Shown one piece after another: positions 37,605-44,785 of a stretch of DNA of 64,000 nt. Origin of the DNA: Nocardioides seonyuensis (GTDB taxonomy: Bacteria > Actinomycetota > Actinomycetes > Propionibacteriales > Nocardioidaceae); contig NZ_CP038436.1 in assembly GCF_004683965.1 (NCBI RefSeq), positions 2,728,001-2,792,000 on the forward strand, given 5' to 3'. The notes beneath the pieces were generated by a model. That model made no database searches and was not told where the DNA came from. It saw only the letters and a list, made by a program, of their open reading frames with translations. The position numbers and the translations under genes were made by a program. Numbering within the stretch: the first letter of the stretch is position 1; each line of letters begins with the position of its first letter.

Positions 37605-37819
37605 CCAGCCACACCGACTGCTTCGCCACAGGACTCCGGTGACAGCGCGAGGAGCGACCCGCGTGACTCCTATGAGCAGACCATCGCGTCGACGCTCGTT
37701 CCTAGACAAGCGGTCCCGCTCCAGCCGGAACAACCGTCCTGCGGTAATCAACCCGCGAATATCAGACTGACCCGCGCGTCGAGAACGACACGCTCGCCGA
37801 CAGTCCCACGACGAAGCAC

Positions 37820-37855
37820 GAGGCGCCCGCCCGCAACCAGCGAGACGGGCGCCTC
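37820..37855. repeat. 10-bp inverted repeat near the IS110 right end
   Basis: GAGGCGCCCG (37820-37829) and CGGGCGCCTC (37846-37855) form a perfect stem with a 16-nt loop. It may be part of the element's right end or act as a transcription terminator for either flank. Confidence 0.6.
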
Positions 37856-37885
37856 ACCCTGCCCTTGACAGGAGATCGCTACATA

Positions 37886-38032
37886 TCAGGAGTCGGACGC
37901 ACCCGGCTCGGGATCGGGGTCGCTGGCCGGCTCTGAGTCAGGGTCGAGCTGCTCGGTGTTGGGCTCCTCGCCGTCCGGCGTGGGCGGCTCGGCGTCCTGG
38001 TCGGGGTTGTGGCCGTGCTGTTCCTCAGTCAT
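37886..38032 (-). CDS. small acidic Pro/Asp/Glu-rich ORF
   Basis: A 48-residue open frame, about one third Asp plus Glu with many prolines (EPPTPDGEEPNTEQLDPDSE), predicted disordered. There is no recognised family, no clear ribosome binding site and only a weak -10 candidate. The codons have the high G/C third positions expected of a real gene. Its stop lies 1 bp beyond the estimated right end of the IS110 element, so the element may have inserted just after it. It could be a real small protein or a remnant. Confidence 0.35.
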   Translation of the reverse strand: MTEEQHGHNPDQDAEPPTPDGEEPNTEQLDPDSEPASDPDPEPGASDS

Positions 38033-38084
38033 GGCTCGGAGGTACCCGAGACGCGCGACTTCATCCGAGGACGCAGGCGCCACC

Positions 38085-39431
38085 TCAGGAGGCGAGCGCC
38101 AGCAGCCGTGCCGAGACGTGGCGCTCGGCTGGGGAGGGGTGTGACTGGTCTGTCGGCGGGTCAGGGGCTCGCGACCGGTGGACGTGGCCGGTCGGGGTGG
38201 TGACTGAGACCTCGGTGACGGCCAGAGGGTCGGGATGGGGCTCGTGGCGCCAGCCGTGAGCCTCCTTGGCGTAGTTGCAGGCCTCGCAGAGGCCCTGGCC
38301 GTTGTCGGAGGAGGTGACGCCGTCGTCGGCACGCCCGTTGACGTGGTCGACGTGGCGGATCGGAGCACTGCAGAAGGGGGAGCGACAGCGCCGGTCACGC
38401 AGCTTGATGAACTCGGCCAGCGCCCCGCGGAAGAAGCTCGTCGAGGACTCCATGGCGACCAGGGCGCCGTTGTGCGGTGCGGTGAAGAGCCGTTGGATCG
38501 TGGAGTGTGCGTGCCCTGCGGCGGCGATCACCATGCTCCTGGCCACAGATGCCGGGACGTGACCGGCCGAGAACACGTAGCCGGGCTCGTCGCCCTCGCC
38601 CATCAACGTCTCCGCGCTGACCAGCAGCTTGATGGCAGTCGGCGCCGGGGTGTTGCGGCCTCGGCCGCTGAGTCGACCGACCAGCGTGTCCGCGACGAGC
38701 TGGCTGCGGTCGCGCTCGTCGCCCTGGGCGCGCGCCGTCTCGGCGGCGGCGTCGAGCGAGGCCATGATCAGTGACAGGTCCGTGGCGGGCAGGGTCGCGC
38801 TCAGCTGGCCCATTCCGTCGCCGAGGATGCGGCCGGTGACCCGGCGCTTGGCTCGAGCCCTTTCGTGCCGCGCGAGCCAGCCCTCCTCGTCGCGGCGCAG
38901 CACCTCGCGCTGCACGAGGTCCCGCAGGTGACCGTCGCCGAGACCGTCCAGATCGCGGCACACGACCACGTCGACTTCGCGGCGCTTCTCGGCGTCCAGG
39001 CACGAGGTCTCGGACGCGATGATCTCGGCGCGACGCTCGTTGAGATCGCCCCGCTCGAGCGCTGCCAGTGTTTCGGGCAGGTCATGGAGGAGCGCTCGAG
39101 CCAGGGCCAGCTTGCGCCGGCCGTCGTGGGGCGACTCGCGGCGAGCAAGGCCGATCTCCTTGGCGATGCCGGCCTCGGGCTTGGGGCGACGCCGGCGCGG
39201 CTCCAGCTGTCGTCGTGCCTCGTCCTGGGCCAGTCGGTGCTGGTCGAGCTGACCGCTGATCCGGGCCTGCGTGGCACAGATGGCCGACTTCAGGCGCTCC
39301 AGCTCCTCGAGCTGGTCGACGCACTCCTCGGGGGCGGCGGCGAGGGGGATGGTGGTGAGTGCGTCCCTCAGCGTGCGCACACTCGCCCCGTGCGGGGTGA
39401 GAGTCGGCGAGCCAAGGGAGGATTCGAACAC
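38085..39431 (-). CDS. DUF222/HNH endonuclease-like protein (13E12 type), LexA-boxed
   Basis: A complete 448-residue member of the family whose truncated relative opens the window. The N-terminal DUF222 part is helical and very basic (residues 30-130, with RRRRPKPEAG). The C-terminal HNH motif runs FIKLRDRRCRSPFCSAPIRH, VDHVNG, then GQGLCEACNYAKE, with zinc cysteines and the HVDHV histidines in place. Expression looks SOS-controlled: a TACAAT -10 ends 7 nt before the GTG start and a perfect TCGAAC-N4-GTTCGA box overlaps both. Several mycobacterial 13E12 genes are also LexA-regulated. A role in DNA damage is inferred. Confidence 0.88.
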   Translation of the reverse strand: MFESSLGSPTLTPHGASVRTLRDALTTIPLAAAPEECVDQLEELERLKSAICATQARISGQLDQHRLAQDEARRQLEPRRRRPKPEAGIAKEIGLARRESPHDGRRKLALARALLHDLPETLAALERGDLNERRAEIIASETSCLDAEKRREVDVVVCRDLDGLGDGHLRDLVQREVLRRDEEGWLARHERARAKRRVTGRILGDGMGQLSATLPATDLSLIMASLDAAAETARAQGDERDRSQLVADTLVGRLSGRGRNTPAPTAIKLLVSAETLMGEGDEPGYVFSAGHVPASVARSMVIAAAGHAHSTIQRLFTAPHNGALVAMESSTSFFRGALAEFIKLRDRRCRSPFCSAPIRHVDHVNGRADDGVTSSDNGQGLCEACNYAKEAHGWRHEPHPDPLAVTEVSVTTPTGHVHRSRAPDPPTDQSHPSPAERHVSARLLALAS

Positions 39432-39439
39432 AAGTTCGA
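39424..39439. promoter_or_regulatory. SOS/LexA box (TCGAAC-N4-GTTCGA)
   Basis: A perfect 6+6 palindrome with a 4-bp centre matching the actinobacterial/Gram-positive LexA consensus. It covers the start codon (39431-39429) and touches the -10, so bound LexA would block the DUF222/HNH promoter. Confidence 0.85.
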
Positions 39440-39444
39440 TTGTA
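39439..39444 (-). promoter_or_regulatory. leaderless -10 (TACAAT) of the DUF222/HNH gene
   Basis: On the minus strand TACAAT ends 7 nt before the GTG start. It is the closest match to the consensus -10 in the window. Confidence 0.7.
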
Positions 39445-39606
39445 GGGCGTAGCGGAGCGGGTGGTCAATAGATCTGGGTCGCTGTGGAGGAACTACGTCT
39501 GGTGCCCTTCTCAGATCAGGCATCCGCCCTCGCCGTAATGACGACAGTAAAGTCCGCTCGTGCCTCATCAGCTCATGCCGATGAGCGGTCGTGTCACGAT
39601 GCGGCC

Positions 39607-39942
39607 ATGACGGATGATCGACTAATCGCTGAACGGGCAAAGCGCGTGGTCGCCCTGGTTGAAGACAACGTGAGAACCGAGTTGCAGGTTACGAACGGAG
39701 GTTTCGATCTCGGGCTCAGCGACGAGACGATTGAGCGGCTCATGCAGGGCGTGACCTCCGGTCTCTTGTACGCCTTTGCGGTCGACTGGTCGCCGGACTG
39801 GGTCAGGGCGGGCGATGTCCACCACTGGGAGGAGGCGGGCCGATACTTTGCGCGCTGTGGCGTCTGCCTTGCGGACTCCCCGCCGTCGCCAGACCAGGAG
39901 ACTGCCGATGCCTGGGCTCACAAGCACGGGAATTCCCGCTGA
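39607..39942 (+). CDS. hypothetical protein
   Basis: A 111-residue soluble protein I do not recognise. It begins MTDDRLIAERAKRVV, has a helical N-terminal half and contains YAFAVDWSPDWVRAGDVHHW and a lone CGVC pair that could bind metal. Base composition is visibly less G/C-rich than in the core genes (ATT, GTT and TTT codons occur), which suggests recent acquisition. The start is chosen at 39607, where CACGAT ends 6 nt upstream. An Imm35-like gene follows 87 bp downstream, so both belong to an accessory patch. Confidence 0.65.
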   Translation: MTDDRLIAERAKRVVALVEDNVRTELQVTNGGFDLGLSDETIERLMQGVTSGLLYAFAVDWSPDWVRAGDVHHWEEAGRYFARCGVCLADSPPSPDQETADAWAHKHGNSR

Positions 39943-40016
39943 GGGAACGCCCGGATCTGCTGCTAATGGTGCGCGGACCTGCCGATGAGCGAGCGCCCAG
40001 AGCACCGACTCCTCGG

Positions 40017-40022
40017 TAGCCT
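40017..40022 (+). promoter_or_regulatory. leaderless -10 (TAGCCT) of the Imm35-like gene
   Basis: TAGCCT ends 7 nt before the ATG at 40030. Confidence 0.5.
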
Positions 40023-40029
40023 CGAACCC

Positions 40030-40314
40030 ATGACCGAGGATGACGCACGCCGAGTGGCCGTCTCGTTGCTCAACTCCCGCTACCCCGAGTTCGCAGCGGG
40101 CGAGTGGGTGATCTCGGGCGTCGCCGATTACGACACCGCATGGGCGTTCTCCTACAACAGCCGCACGTTCCTCGACGCAGGCGAGGTAACCCACGCGCTT
40201 GCAGGCAACGGCGCGCTCGTCGTGCCCAAGTCCGGCGACGAACCATGGTTCACACGGTCGGGAGCCGACACGGCGAGCCAGATCGCCCGGGGCCGTTCCG
40301 CCTTCGAAACCTGA
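40030..40314 (+). CDS. YrhB/Imm35-like protein
   Basis: A 94-residue protein. The block WAFSYNSRTFLDAG then HALAGNGALVVPKSGDEPWF, ending in a short GADTASQI segment, follows the layout of YrhB/immunity protein 35 domains (a tryptophan/tyrosine strand, a NGP-like turn and a terminal G-T-A-like motif). Imm35 proteins are predicted antitoxins of polymorphic toxin systems, and many stand alone. No toxin gene is adjacent, so it is either an orphan immunity gene or a housekeeping relative. The start is set at 40030 by a TAGCCT hexamer at 7-nt spacing rather than the upstream ATG at 39985. Confidence 0.6.
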   Translation: MTEDDARRVAVSLLNSRYPEFAAGEWVISGVADYDTAWAFSYNSRTFLDAGEVTHALAGNGALVVPKSGDEPWFTRSGADTASQIARGRSAFET

Positions 40315-40395
40315 CGCCAGCGTCCGGATCTGTCGTGGATGGTGCGCGGATCTGCCGGCGCGGATGTGTCGGGTCGACACGGCAGAGTGGGGACC

Positions 40396-40923
40396 GTGTC
40401 AGTCCCTTCTGAATGGCAGGCCACAACCCGGCTGTCGTTGCGCCCACCGACGCCCGTCGACGCCCCCGCCGTGCTGCGCATCCTCTCCGATGACTCTGTG
40501 GTCAGGTACAACCCTTCTGACCGGGTCGAGGAGCTGTCCGAGGTCGAGGCTGTCCTGCAGCGGTGGCTCGAGCACTGGTCGCACCACGACTTCGGCAACT
40601 GCTGCGTGTTCGAGAGGGAGACTGGACGACTCATCGGCAACTGCGGTGTCCGGCGGATGACCGTCCATGCAGCGCCGGTGCTCAACCTCATGTACCGCTT
40701 CCATCCGAGCGCATGGGGTCGGGGCTACGCCACGGAAGCAGCACTGGCGGTTCTCGACTGGGCGTCCCGGAGCCTGCCGGGCGAGATCGTGCTCGCCCGG
40801 GTGCGTCCCGAGAACGCCGCCAGCCAGGCAGTGGCACGGCGGATAGGACTGCGGCGCGATCCCCTCTTCGACGACCAGGGGAAGGACGGCCTGGACTGGG
40901 CTTTCACCAACCGCCCGCAGTAG
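40396..40923 (+). CDS. GNAT-family N-acetyltransferase (RimJ-type)
   Basis: A 175-residue GNAT protein. It opens with the RimJ/RimL-like TRLSLRPPTPVDAPAVLRIL, carries the cofactor-binding stretch RFHPSAWGRGYATEA (the R/Q-x-x-G-x-G/A pyrophosphate loop) and ends with the VRPENAASQAVARRIGLRRD motif typical of acetyltransferases acting on protein N termini or small amines. The acceptor is unknown. The start is GTG 40396 with CAGAGT ending 7 nt upstream. It closes the accessory patch and is convergent with the MTHFR-family gene. Confidence 0.85.
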   Translation: MSVPSEWQATTRLSLRPPTPVDAPAVLRILSDDSVVRYNPSDRVEELSEVEAVLQRWLEHWSHHDFGNCCVFERETGRLIGNCGVRRMTVHAAPVLNLMYRFHPSAWGRGYATEAALAVLDWASRSLPGEIVLARVRPENAASQAVARRIGLRRDPLFDDQGKDGLDWAFTNRPQ

Positions 40924-40966
40924 GCCGTCGGCGTCCCAACGGCCGGACCCGCCGCAACGCCACCGC

Positions 40967-41893
40967 TCACTCCAGCCGGTGGAGCCCTTCACGCAGCCGC
41001 GCGGCAAGCTCGACGGAGGCCTCGATCTCGGCGCGCCGGATGGAGACGCTCTCGACGTTGAGCCCGAACGGCACGCCGAGCCGGCGACAGTAGGTCATCA
41101 GCTCGCGTGCGGCCGCCAGGGCGTACTCGAAGGACGCGTCGAGGGTGTCGTCGGCGTGCCGGAGCTCGTTCTCGATCCACCGGGGCACGTCGACGCCGAG
41201 CCATCGGAGGAACTCGAGAGTCTTGGTGGACCCGCAGACCGAGAACGTGAAGACGAAGGTCGCCGGGGCCAGCCCTCGTGCGAGGCACTCGTAGCGATAG
41301 TCCGACACGAGGTTCTTCGCGGCGGTCACGTCGTAGATCACCTGGGTGACGAAGAAGGAGCATCCGGCGTCCTGCTTCCGCAGGAGTCTCAGGTGCTCGT
41401 CACCCTTGCGCGCGTGGCGCTCGGGGATCGCCACTCCGCCGAGCAGCAGGTCGGGCCGTGTCCGCGCCCGCAGGCTCTGGGCGTCGGCCAGCGAGGTTGC
41501 GACGGACTCCTCACGCGACGCAGCACCGACGAACACCGACAGCCGACGGTCGGCCTCCTGGGCCCGCAGCCATGCCTCGAGGTCCGACTCGGCGTACTTC
41601 CCCACGGCCCGGTAGACGACGACGGGGGTGCTCCCGGTGTCGAAGTAGTGAGACAGGTAGTCGGCCGGATCCATCGTCGGCAGGAACGGGAAAGGCCGTT
41701 CCTCGGGGTTGCGACCGCTCTCGTCGTCGATGTCGTAGAGGATCAGACCGTCGAGGTCCACGGCCCGGAGGCGCTCGGCCGTGCGGCCCGCGATCTCCAG
41801 CGCCTTCTCCGGGGAGGCCTCCTGTCGCGGCGGGGTCAGCGCGAAGATGAGGAACTCGCCTCGCCCCTCGATGATGCGCCGCTGCAGGTCCAC
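40967..41893 (-). CDS. methylenetetrahydrofolate reductase-family protein
   Basis: A 308-residue TIM-barrel protein of the MTHFR family: FLIFALTPPRQEASPEKALE at the first strand, DGLILYDIDDES, and the FFVTQVIYDV strand that in MetF carries the flavin/folate site. It differs enough from classical MetF that the reaction (5,10-methylene-THF reduction or a related folate/C1 step) is only inferred. The start is GTG 41893: TACGGT ends 6 nt before it, whereas the longer open frame would run through the divergent DUF5302 gene. Confidence 0.75.
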   Translation of the reverse strand: MDLQRRIIEGRGEFLIFALTPPRQEASPEKALEIAGRTAERLRAVDLDGLILYDIDDESGRNPEERPFPFLPTMDPADYLSHYFDTGSTPVVVYRAVGKYAESDLEAWLRAQEADRRLSVFVGAASREESVATSLADAQSLRARTRPDLLLGGVAIPERHARKGDEHLRLLRKQDAGCSFFVTQVIYDVTAAKNLVSDYRYECLARGLAPATFVFTFSVCGSTKTLEFLRWLGVDVPRWIENELRHADDTLDASFEYALAAARELMTYCRRLGVPFGLNVESVSIRRAEIEASVELAARLREGLHRLE

Positions 41894-41899
41894 GTCGGG

Positions 41900-41905
41900 A
41901 CCGTA
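41900..41905 (-). promoter_or_regulatory. leaderless -10 (TACGGT) of the MTHFR-family gene
   Basis: On the minus strand TACGGT ends 6 nt before the GTG start at 41893. Confidence 0.55.
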
Positions 41906-41987
41906 GCGGACGCGGTGTGCAGAATCGGGTCGACGTCCTTGACACGGTTTGGCAGGGTGGAGCCACCGAACACAACTGGAGGACACC

Positions 41988-42173
41988 GTGGCTGACCAGG
42001 ACCCCAACGCAGATCTGAAGGCGAAGATGCGGGAGGCGCTGGATCGCAAGGCCGGGCACGGCCATCCCGATGACTCGGCCGGCTCCAAGGAGAAGGCGCA
42101 CGGCTCGGAGGTGTCGGCCAAGAACGTCGCCAAGCCGATGCACCGCCGCAAGGCGGGTGGCGGGGGCTCCTGA
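41988..42173 (+). CDS. DUF5302 small protein
   Basis: A 61-residue basic, probably disordered protein. It shows the DUF5302 pattern LKAKMREALDRK near the N terminus and a C-terminal MHRRKAGGG tail. The function is unknown; the family is common in actinobacteria. The GTG start has TGGAGG 6 nt upstream, and a TTGACA at 41939-41944 may be its -35, though the -10 is unclear. It stops 1 bp before the end of the convergent MFS gene. Confidence 0.78.
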   Translation: MADQDPNADLKAKMREALDRKAGHGHPDDSAGSKEKAHGSEVSAKNVAKPMHRRKAGGGGS

Positions 42174-42174
42174 G

Positions 42175-43326
42175 TCAGACCGTGCTGTCGACGCGTACGT
42201 CTGCCGGCGCGAAGGCCCGCGTGAGCGGGAACAGCGCGAAGGCCAGGACGAGCGGCGCGGCGAAGCCCAGGCGCAGCGAGCCCGAGCCGACGAGCCCGGT
42301 CAGCACCGAGCCGAGGAGCGCCCCGACGTAGTTGAACTGGTTGAAGCGGGCGATCACTGCGTCCACGCGCGCCAGGCGGTCCTCCGGGCGGGCGTCGCGG
42401 GCTGCGAGGGCGGCTGCCGCTGAGAAGCTCAGCGGGGCGACCACGGCCACGGACCCACCCAGGAGGGTGAAGCCCAGCACGGCGACCGGCCAAGTGGGGG
42501 CGAGCACGACGACGGCGAGGGCGACCACGGCGACAGCCGCCCCTGAGCGCAGCAGGGCGACGGCTCCCACCTGCTCGGTGAGGCGGTCGCCGACGAGCCT
42601 GACCAGTCCGCTCGCCACGAGGTAGGGGAAGACGGCCAGCGCGATCAGCTCCTCAGGCGCGTCGAGGACGTGCTCGAGGTAGGCCGGGCCCCACGTGAAG
42701 GCGGCGGTGTCGACCATGTAGAACACCACGAGCGCCAGCCCGATGAGCATGATGGGCCGCCACGGCACGTCGACCTCGTCGATGGGGACGTCGGCCGAGA
42801 CCGACCGGGTGGAAGTCACGAAGGGCAGGAAGGCGGCGGCGAAGGGCACGACCGCGACGATCGCGGCGGACTCCCAGGGCAGGGCCGAGCCGGCCAGGGC
42901 GAACGCCGCGCCGCACACTCCGCCGAGCGTCCAGGCGCCGTGGAAGGACGGCAGCACCACGCGGCCGAGCCGGTGCTCCAGGGCCACGGCCTGCATGTTG
43001 CTGCTGGCGTCGACGAGGCCCAGCGCGATGCCGTACGACGCCAGCCCCAGGACGAACACCAGCACGTGCGGGGCCAGCACGATGACGAGCACCGCCACGC
43101 CTGCCAGCAGCAGTCCGGTGCGCAGGAGCCGAGCGCTGCCGGATCGTCGGGCCAGGCGCTCAGCGACCAGGGAGCCCGCTCCGGAGAGCAGGACCATGAG
43201 CAGCAGGATCCCTGACAGCGCCAGCTCGCCGAGCTCCCACCGCTCCTGGAAACGGGGCAGCCTCGTGGTCAGGCTGATGAAGACGAGTCCCTGGGTGAAG
43301 AACGCGGCAGCGATGGCGGGACGCAC
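42175..43326 (-). CDS. major facilitator superfamily transporter
   Basis: A 383-residue protein with about twelve hydrophobic helices in the MFS arrangement. The loop 2-3 motif is represented by AERLARRSGSARLLRTG, and helix 5 begins with VVLPSFHGAWTLGGVCGA, which is typical of the YbjJ-like branch. The substrate is unknown. The GTG start at 43326 gives the N terminus MRPAIAAAFFTQG directly at helix 1 and has CACGAT ending 6 nt upstream. It diverges from the histidine phosphatase gene with 47 bp between starts. Confidence 0.85.
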   Translation of the reverse strand: MRPAIAAAFFTQGLVFISLTTRLPRFQERWELGELALSGILLLMVLLSGAGSLVAERLARRSGSARLLRTGLLLAGVAVLVIVLAPHVLVFVLGLASYGIALGLVDASSNMQAVALEHRLGRVVLPSFHGAWTLGGVCGAAFALAGSALPWESAAIVAVVPFAAAFLPFVTSTRSVSADVPIDEVDVPWRPIMLIGLALVVFYMVDTAAFTWGPAYLEHVLDAPEELIALAVFPYLVASGLVRLVGDRLTEQVGAVALLRSGAAVAVVALAVVVLAPTWPVAVLGFTLLGGSVAVVAPLSFSAAAALAARDARPEDRLARVDAVIARFNQFNYVGALLGSVLTGLVGSGSLRLGFAAPLVLAFALFPLTRAFAPADVRVDSTV

Positions 43327-43373
43327 GCCCGCATCGTGGCACTCCCCGGCATCCGGCGTGCGAGACTCGCCGC

Positions 43374-43946
43374 ATGTCTGAGGCCCCGGCCCCCGAGCTC
43401 TGGCTGGTCCGCCACGGCGAGACCGAGTGGAGCCGGGACCACAAGCACACCTCGGTGACCGACCTGCCCCTCACCGAGGTCGGTGAGGCCGCGGCGCTGG
43501 CGCTGCGCGAGCGGCTGGCCGCCACCACCTTCGACCTGGTGCTCACCAGCCCACGCCAGCGGGCTCGTCGTACCGCCGAGCTCGCGGGGTTCCCCGGTGC
43601 CGAGGTGGACGACGACCTCGTCGAGTGGGCGTACGGCGACTACGAGGGCATCACCACCGCCACCATCCGCGAGAGCGTGCCCGGCTGGACCGTGTGGACG
43701 CACCCGAGCCCGGACGGGGAGACCGCTGCCGACGTCACCCGACGCCTGGACCGGGTGGTGCATCGAGTCAAGGGCAGCCGCGGACGGACGCTGGCCTTCG
43801 CCCACGGGCACTCGCTCCGGGCGCTGGCGGCCCGGTGGCTCGAGCAGCCGGTGCAGGAGGGGAGGTTCTTCCGGCTCGACACCTCCACGGTGTCCGTGCT
43901 CGGCTTCGAGCGGGAGACCCCGGTGATCCTGAGCTGGAACGCATGA
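43374..43946 (+). CDS. histidine phosphatase-family protein
   Basis: A 190-residue phosphoglycerate-mutase-like phosphatase. The catalytic RHG motif is LVRHGETEWS near the N terminus. The conserved arginine lies in TSPRQRARRTAEL, the acid in EWAYGDYEG, and the second histidine in AFAHGHSLRALA. It probably hydrolyses a small phospho-ester; a true mutase is less likely. GAGACT ends 6 nt before the ATG. Its stop overlaps the ATG of the PHP gene. Confidence 0.9.
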   Translation: MSEAPAPELWLVRHGETEWSRDHKHTSVTDLPLTEVGEAAALALRERLAATTFDLVLTSPRQRARRTAELAGFPGAEVDDDLVEWAYGDYEGITTATIRESVPGWTVWTHPSPDGETAADVTRRLDRVVHRVKGSRGRTLAFAHGHSLRALAARWLEQPVQEGRFFRLDTSTVSVLGFERETPVILSWNA

Positions 43947-44785
43947 TGCGAATCGACCTCCACACCCACTCCAGCGTCAGTGACGGCACCGACCCGCCCG
44001 GCGAGCTGGTCGCCAAGGCCGCCGCGGCCGGCCTCGACGTGGTCGCGCTCACCGACCACGACACGGCGGCGGGCTGGGCGCAGGCTGCAGCCGTCGCCGA
44101 GCGCGAGGGCGTCGAGCTCGTGCGGGGCATGGAGATCAGCACGACGCACGAGCACCGCAGCGTGCACCTCCTTGCCTACTTCCTCGACCCCGCACACCCC
44201 GTACTGGACGCTGAGCTGGACCGCATCCTCCGTGGTCGTGACAGCCGGGTCCCGGGCATCTGCGAGCGGTTGGTCGCCGCGGGCATCGAGATCGACGAGG
44301 CTGACGTACGACGCGCTGCCGGCGATGCGGTCGCGGCCGGGCGCCCGCACGTCGCCGACGCCCTGGTCGCCAAGGGGGTGGTGGCCGACCGGACCGAGGC
44401 GTTCGAGCGGTTCCTCAAGCCCGGCCGCCCCGGCTACGTCCACCGCTATGCCTCGCCGCTCGTCGACATGGTGGGCGTCGTGCGGGCCGCCGGCGGAGTC
44501 AGCGTGGTGGCGCACCCGTGGGGGAGGGGGAGTCGCCGGGCGCTCGATGTCGAGACGCTCGGCATGCTCCGCGACCTCGGTCTCGACGGCCTCGAGGTCG
44601 ACCACGAGGACCACGACGCCGCCGAGCGCGCGGAGCTGCGCGCCATCGCACACGGGCTGGACCTGGTGGTGACCGGGAGCAGCGACCACCACGGACTCGG
44701 CAAGGTCGGCCACCACTTGGGCGTCAACACCACCGCGCCCGAGGAGTACGAACGACTGCTCGCGCGCCGCCCTCCTGCGACCTAG
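43943..44785 (+). CDS. PHP-domain phosphoesterase (RNase AM/TrpH-like)
   Basis: A 280-residue PHP protein with the metal-binding histidines in IDLHTHSSVSDG, ALTDHDTA, GMEIST, VVAHPWGRG and SDHHG. This is the polymerase-and-histidinol-phosphatase fold of the TrpH/YciV family. The E. coli relative is a 5'-3' exonuclease/3',5'-nucleotide bisphosphate phosphatase, so an RNA or nucleotide role is plausible. It starts at an ATGATG that overlaps the previous stop. Its TAG stop and that of the convergent LLM gene share CTAG (44782-44785). Confidence 0.9.
   Translation: MMRIDLHTHSSVSDGTDPPGELVAKAAAAGLDVVALTDHDTAAGWAQAAAVAEREGVELVRGMEISTTHEHRSVHLLAYFLDPAHPVLDAELDRILRGRDSRVPGICERLVAAGIEIDEADVRRAAGDAVAAGRPHVADALVAKGVVADRTEAFERFLKPGRPGYVHRYASPLVDMVGVVRAAGGVSVVAHPWGRGSRRALDVETLGMLRDLGLDGLEVDHEDHDAAERAELRAIAHGLDLVVTGSSDHHGLGKVGHHLGVNTTAPEEYERLLARRPPAT

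Larger units (their letters stand above)
36389..37884 (+). mobile_element. IS110-family insertion sequence (approximate limits)
   Basis: A transposase gene flanked by about 120 bp of structured non-coding DNA on the left and about 280 bp on the right. IS110 elements lack ordinary terminal inverted repeats, so the limits are estimates. The right limit is placed after a TTGACA (37865-37870) that could serve as the outward -35 of a circle-junction promoter. The left limit is placed just before a TATGAC (36392-36397) that could be its -10, giving a 17-bp spacer if the ends join. The element sits between a sulfotransferase gene and a small acidic ORF and disrupts no recognisable gene. Confidence 0.6.

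Noticed and set aside
39420..39440. Minus-strand GTTCGAATCC resembles a tRNA T-loop
   Set aside because: The flanking bases do not pair as a T-stem and no acceptor, D or anticodon arms are present. The sequence is explained by the start of the DUF222 gene and its SOS box.
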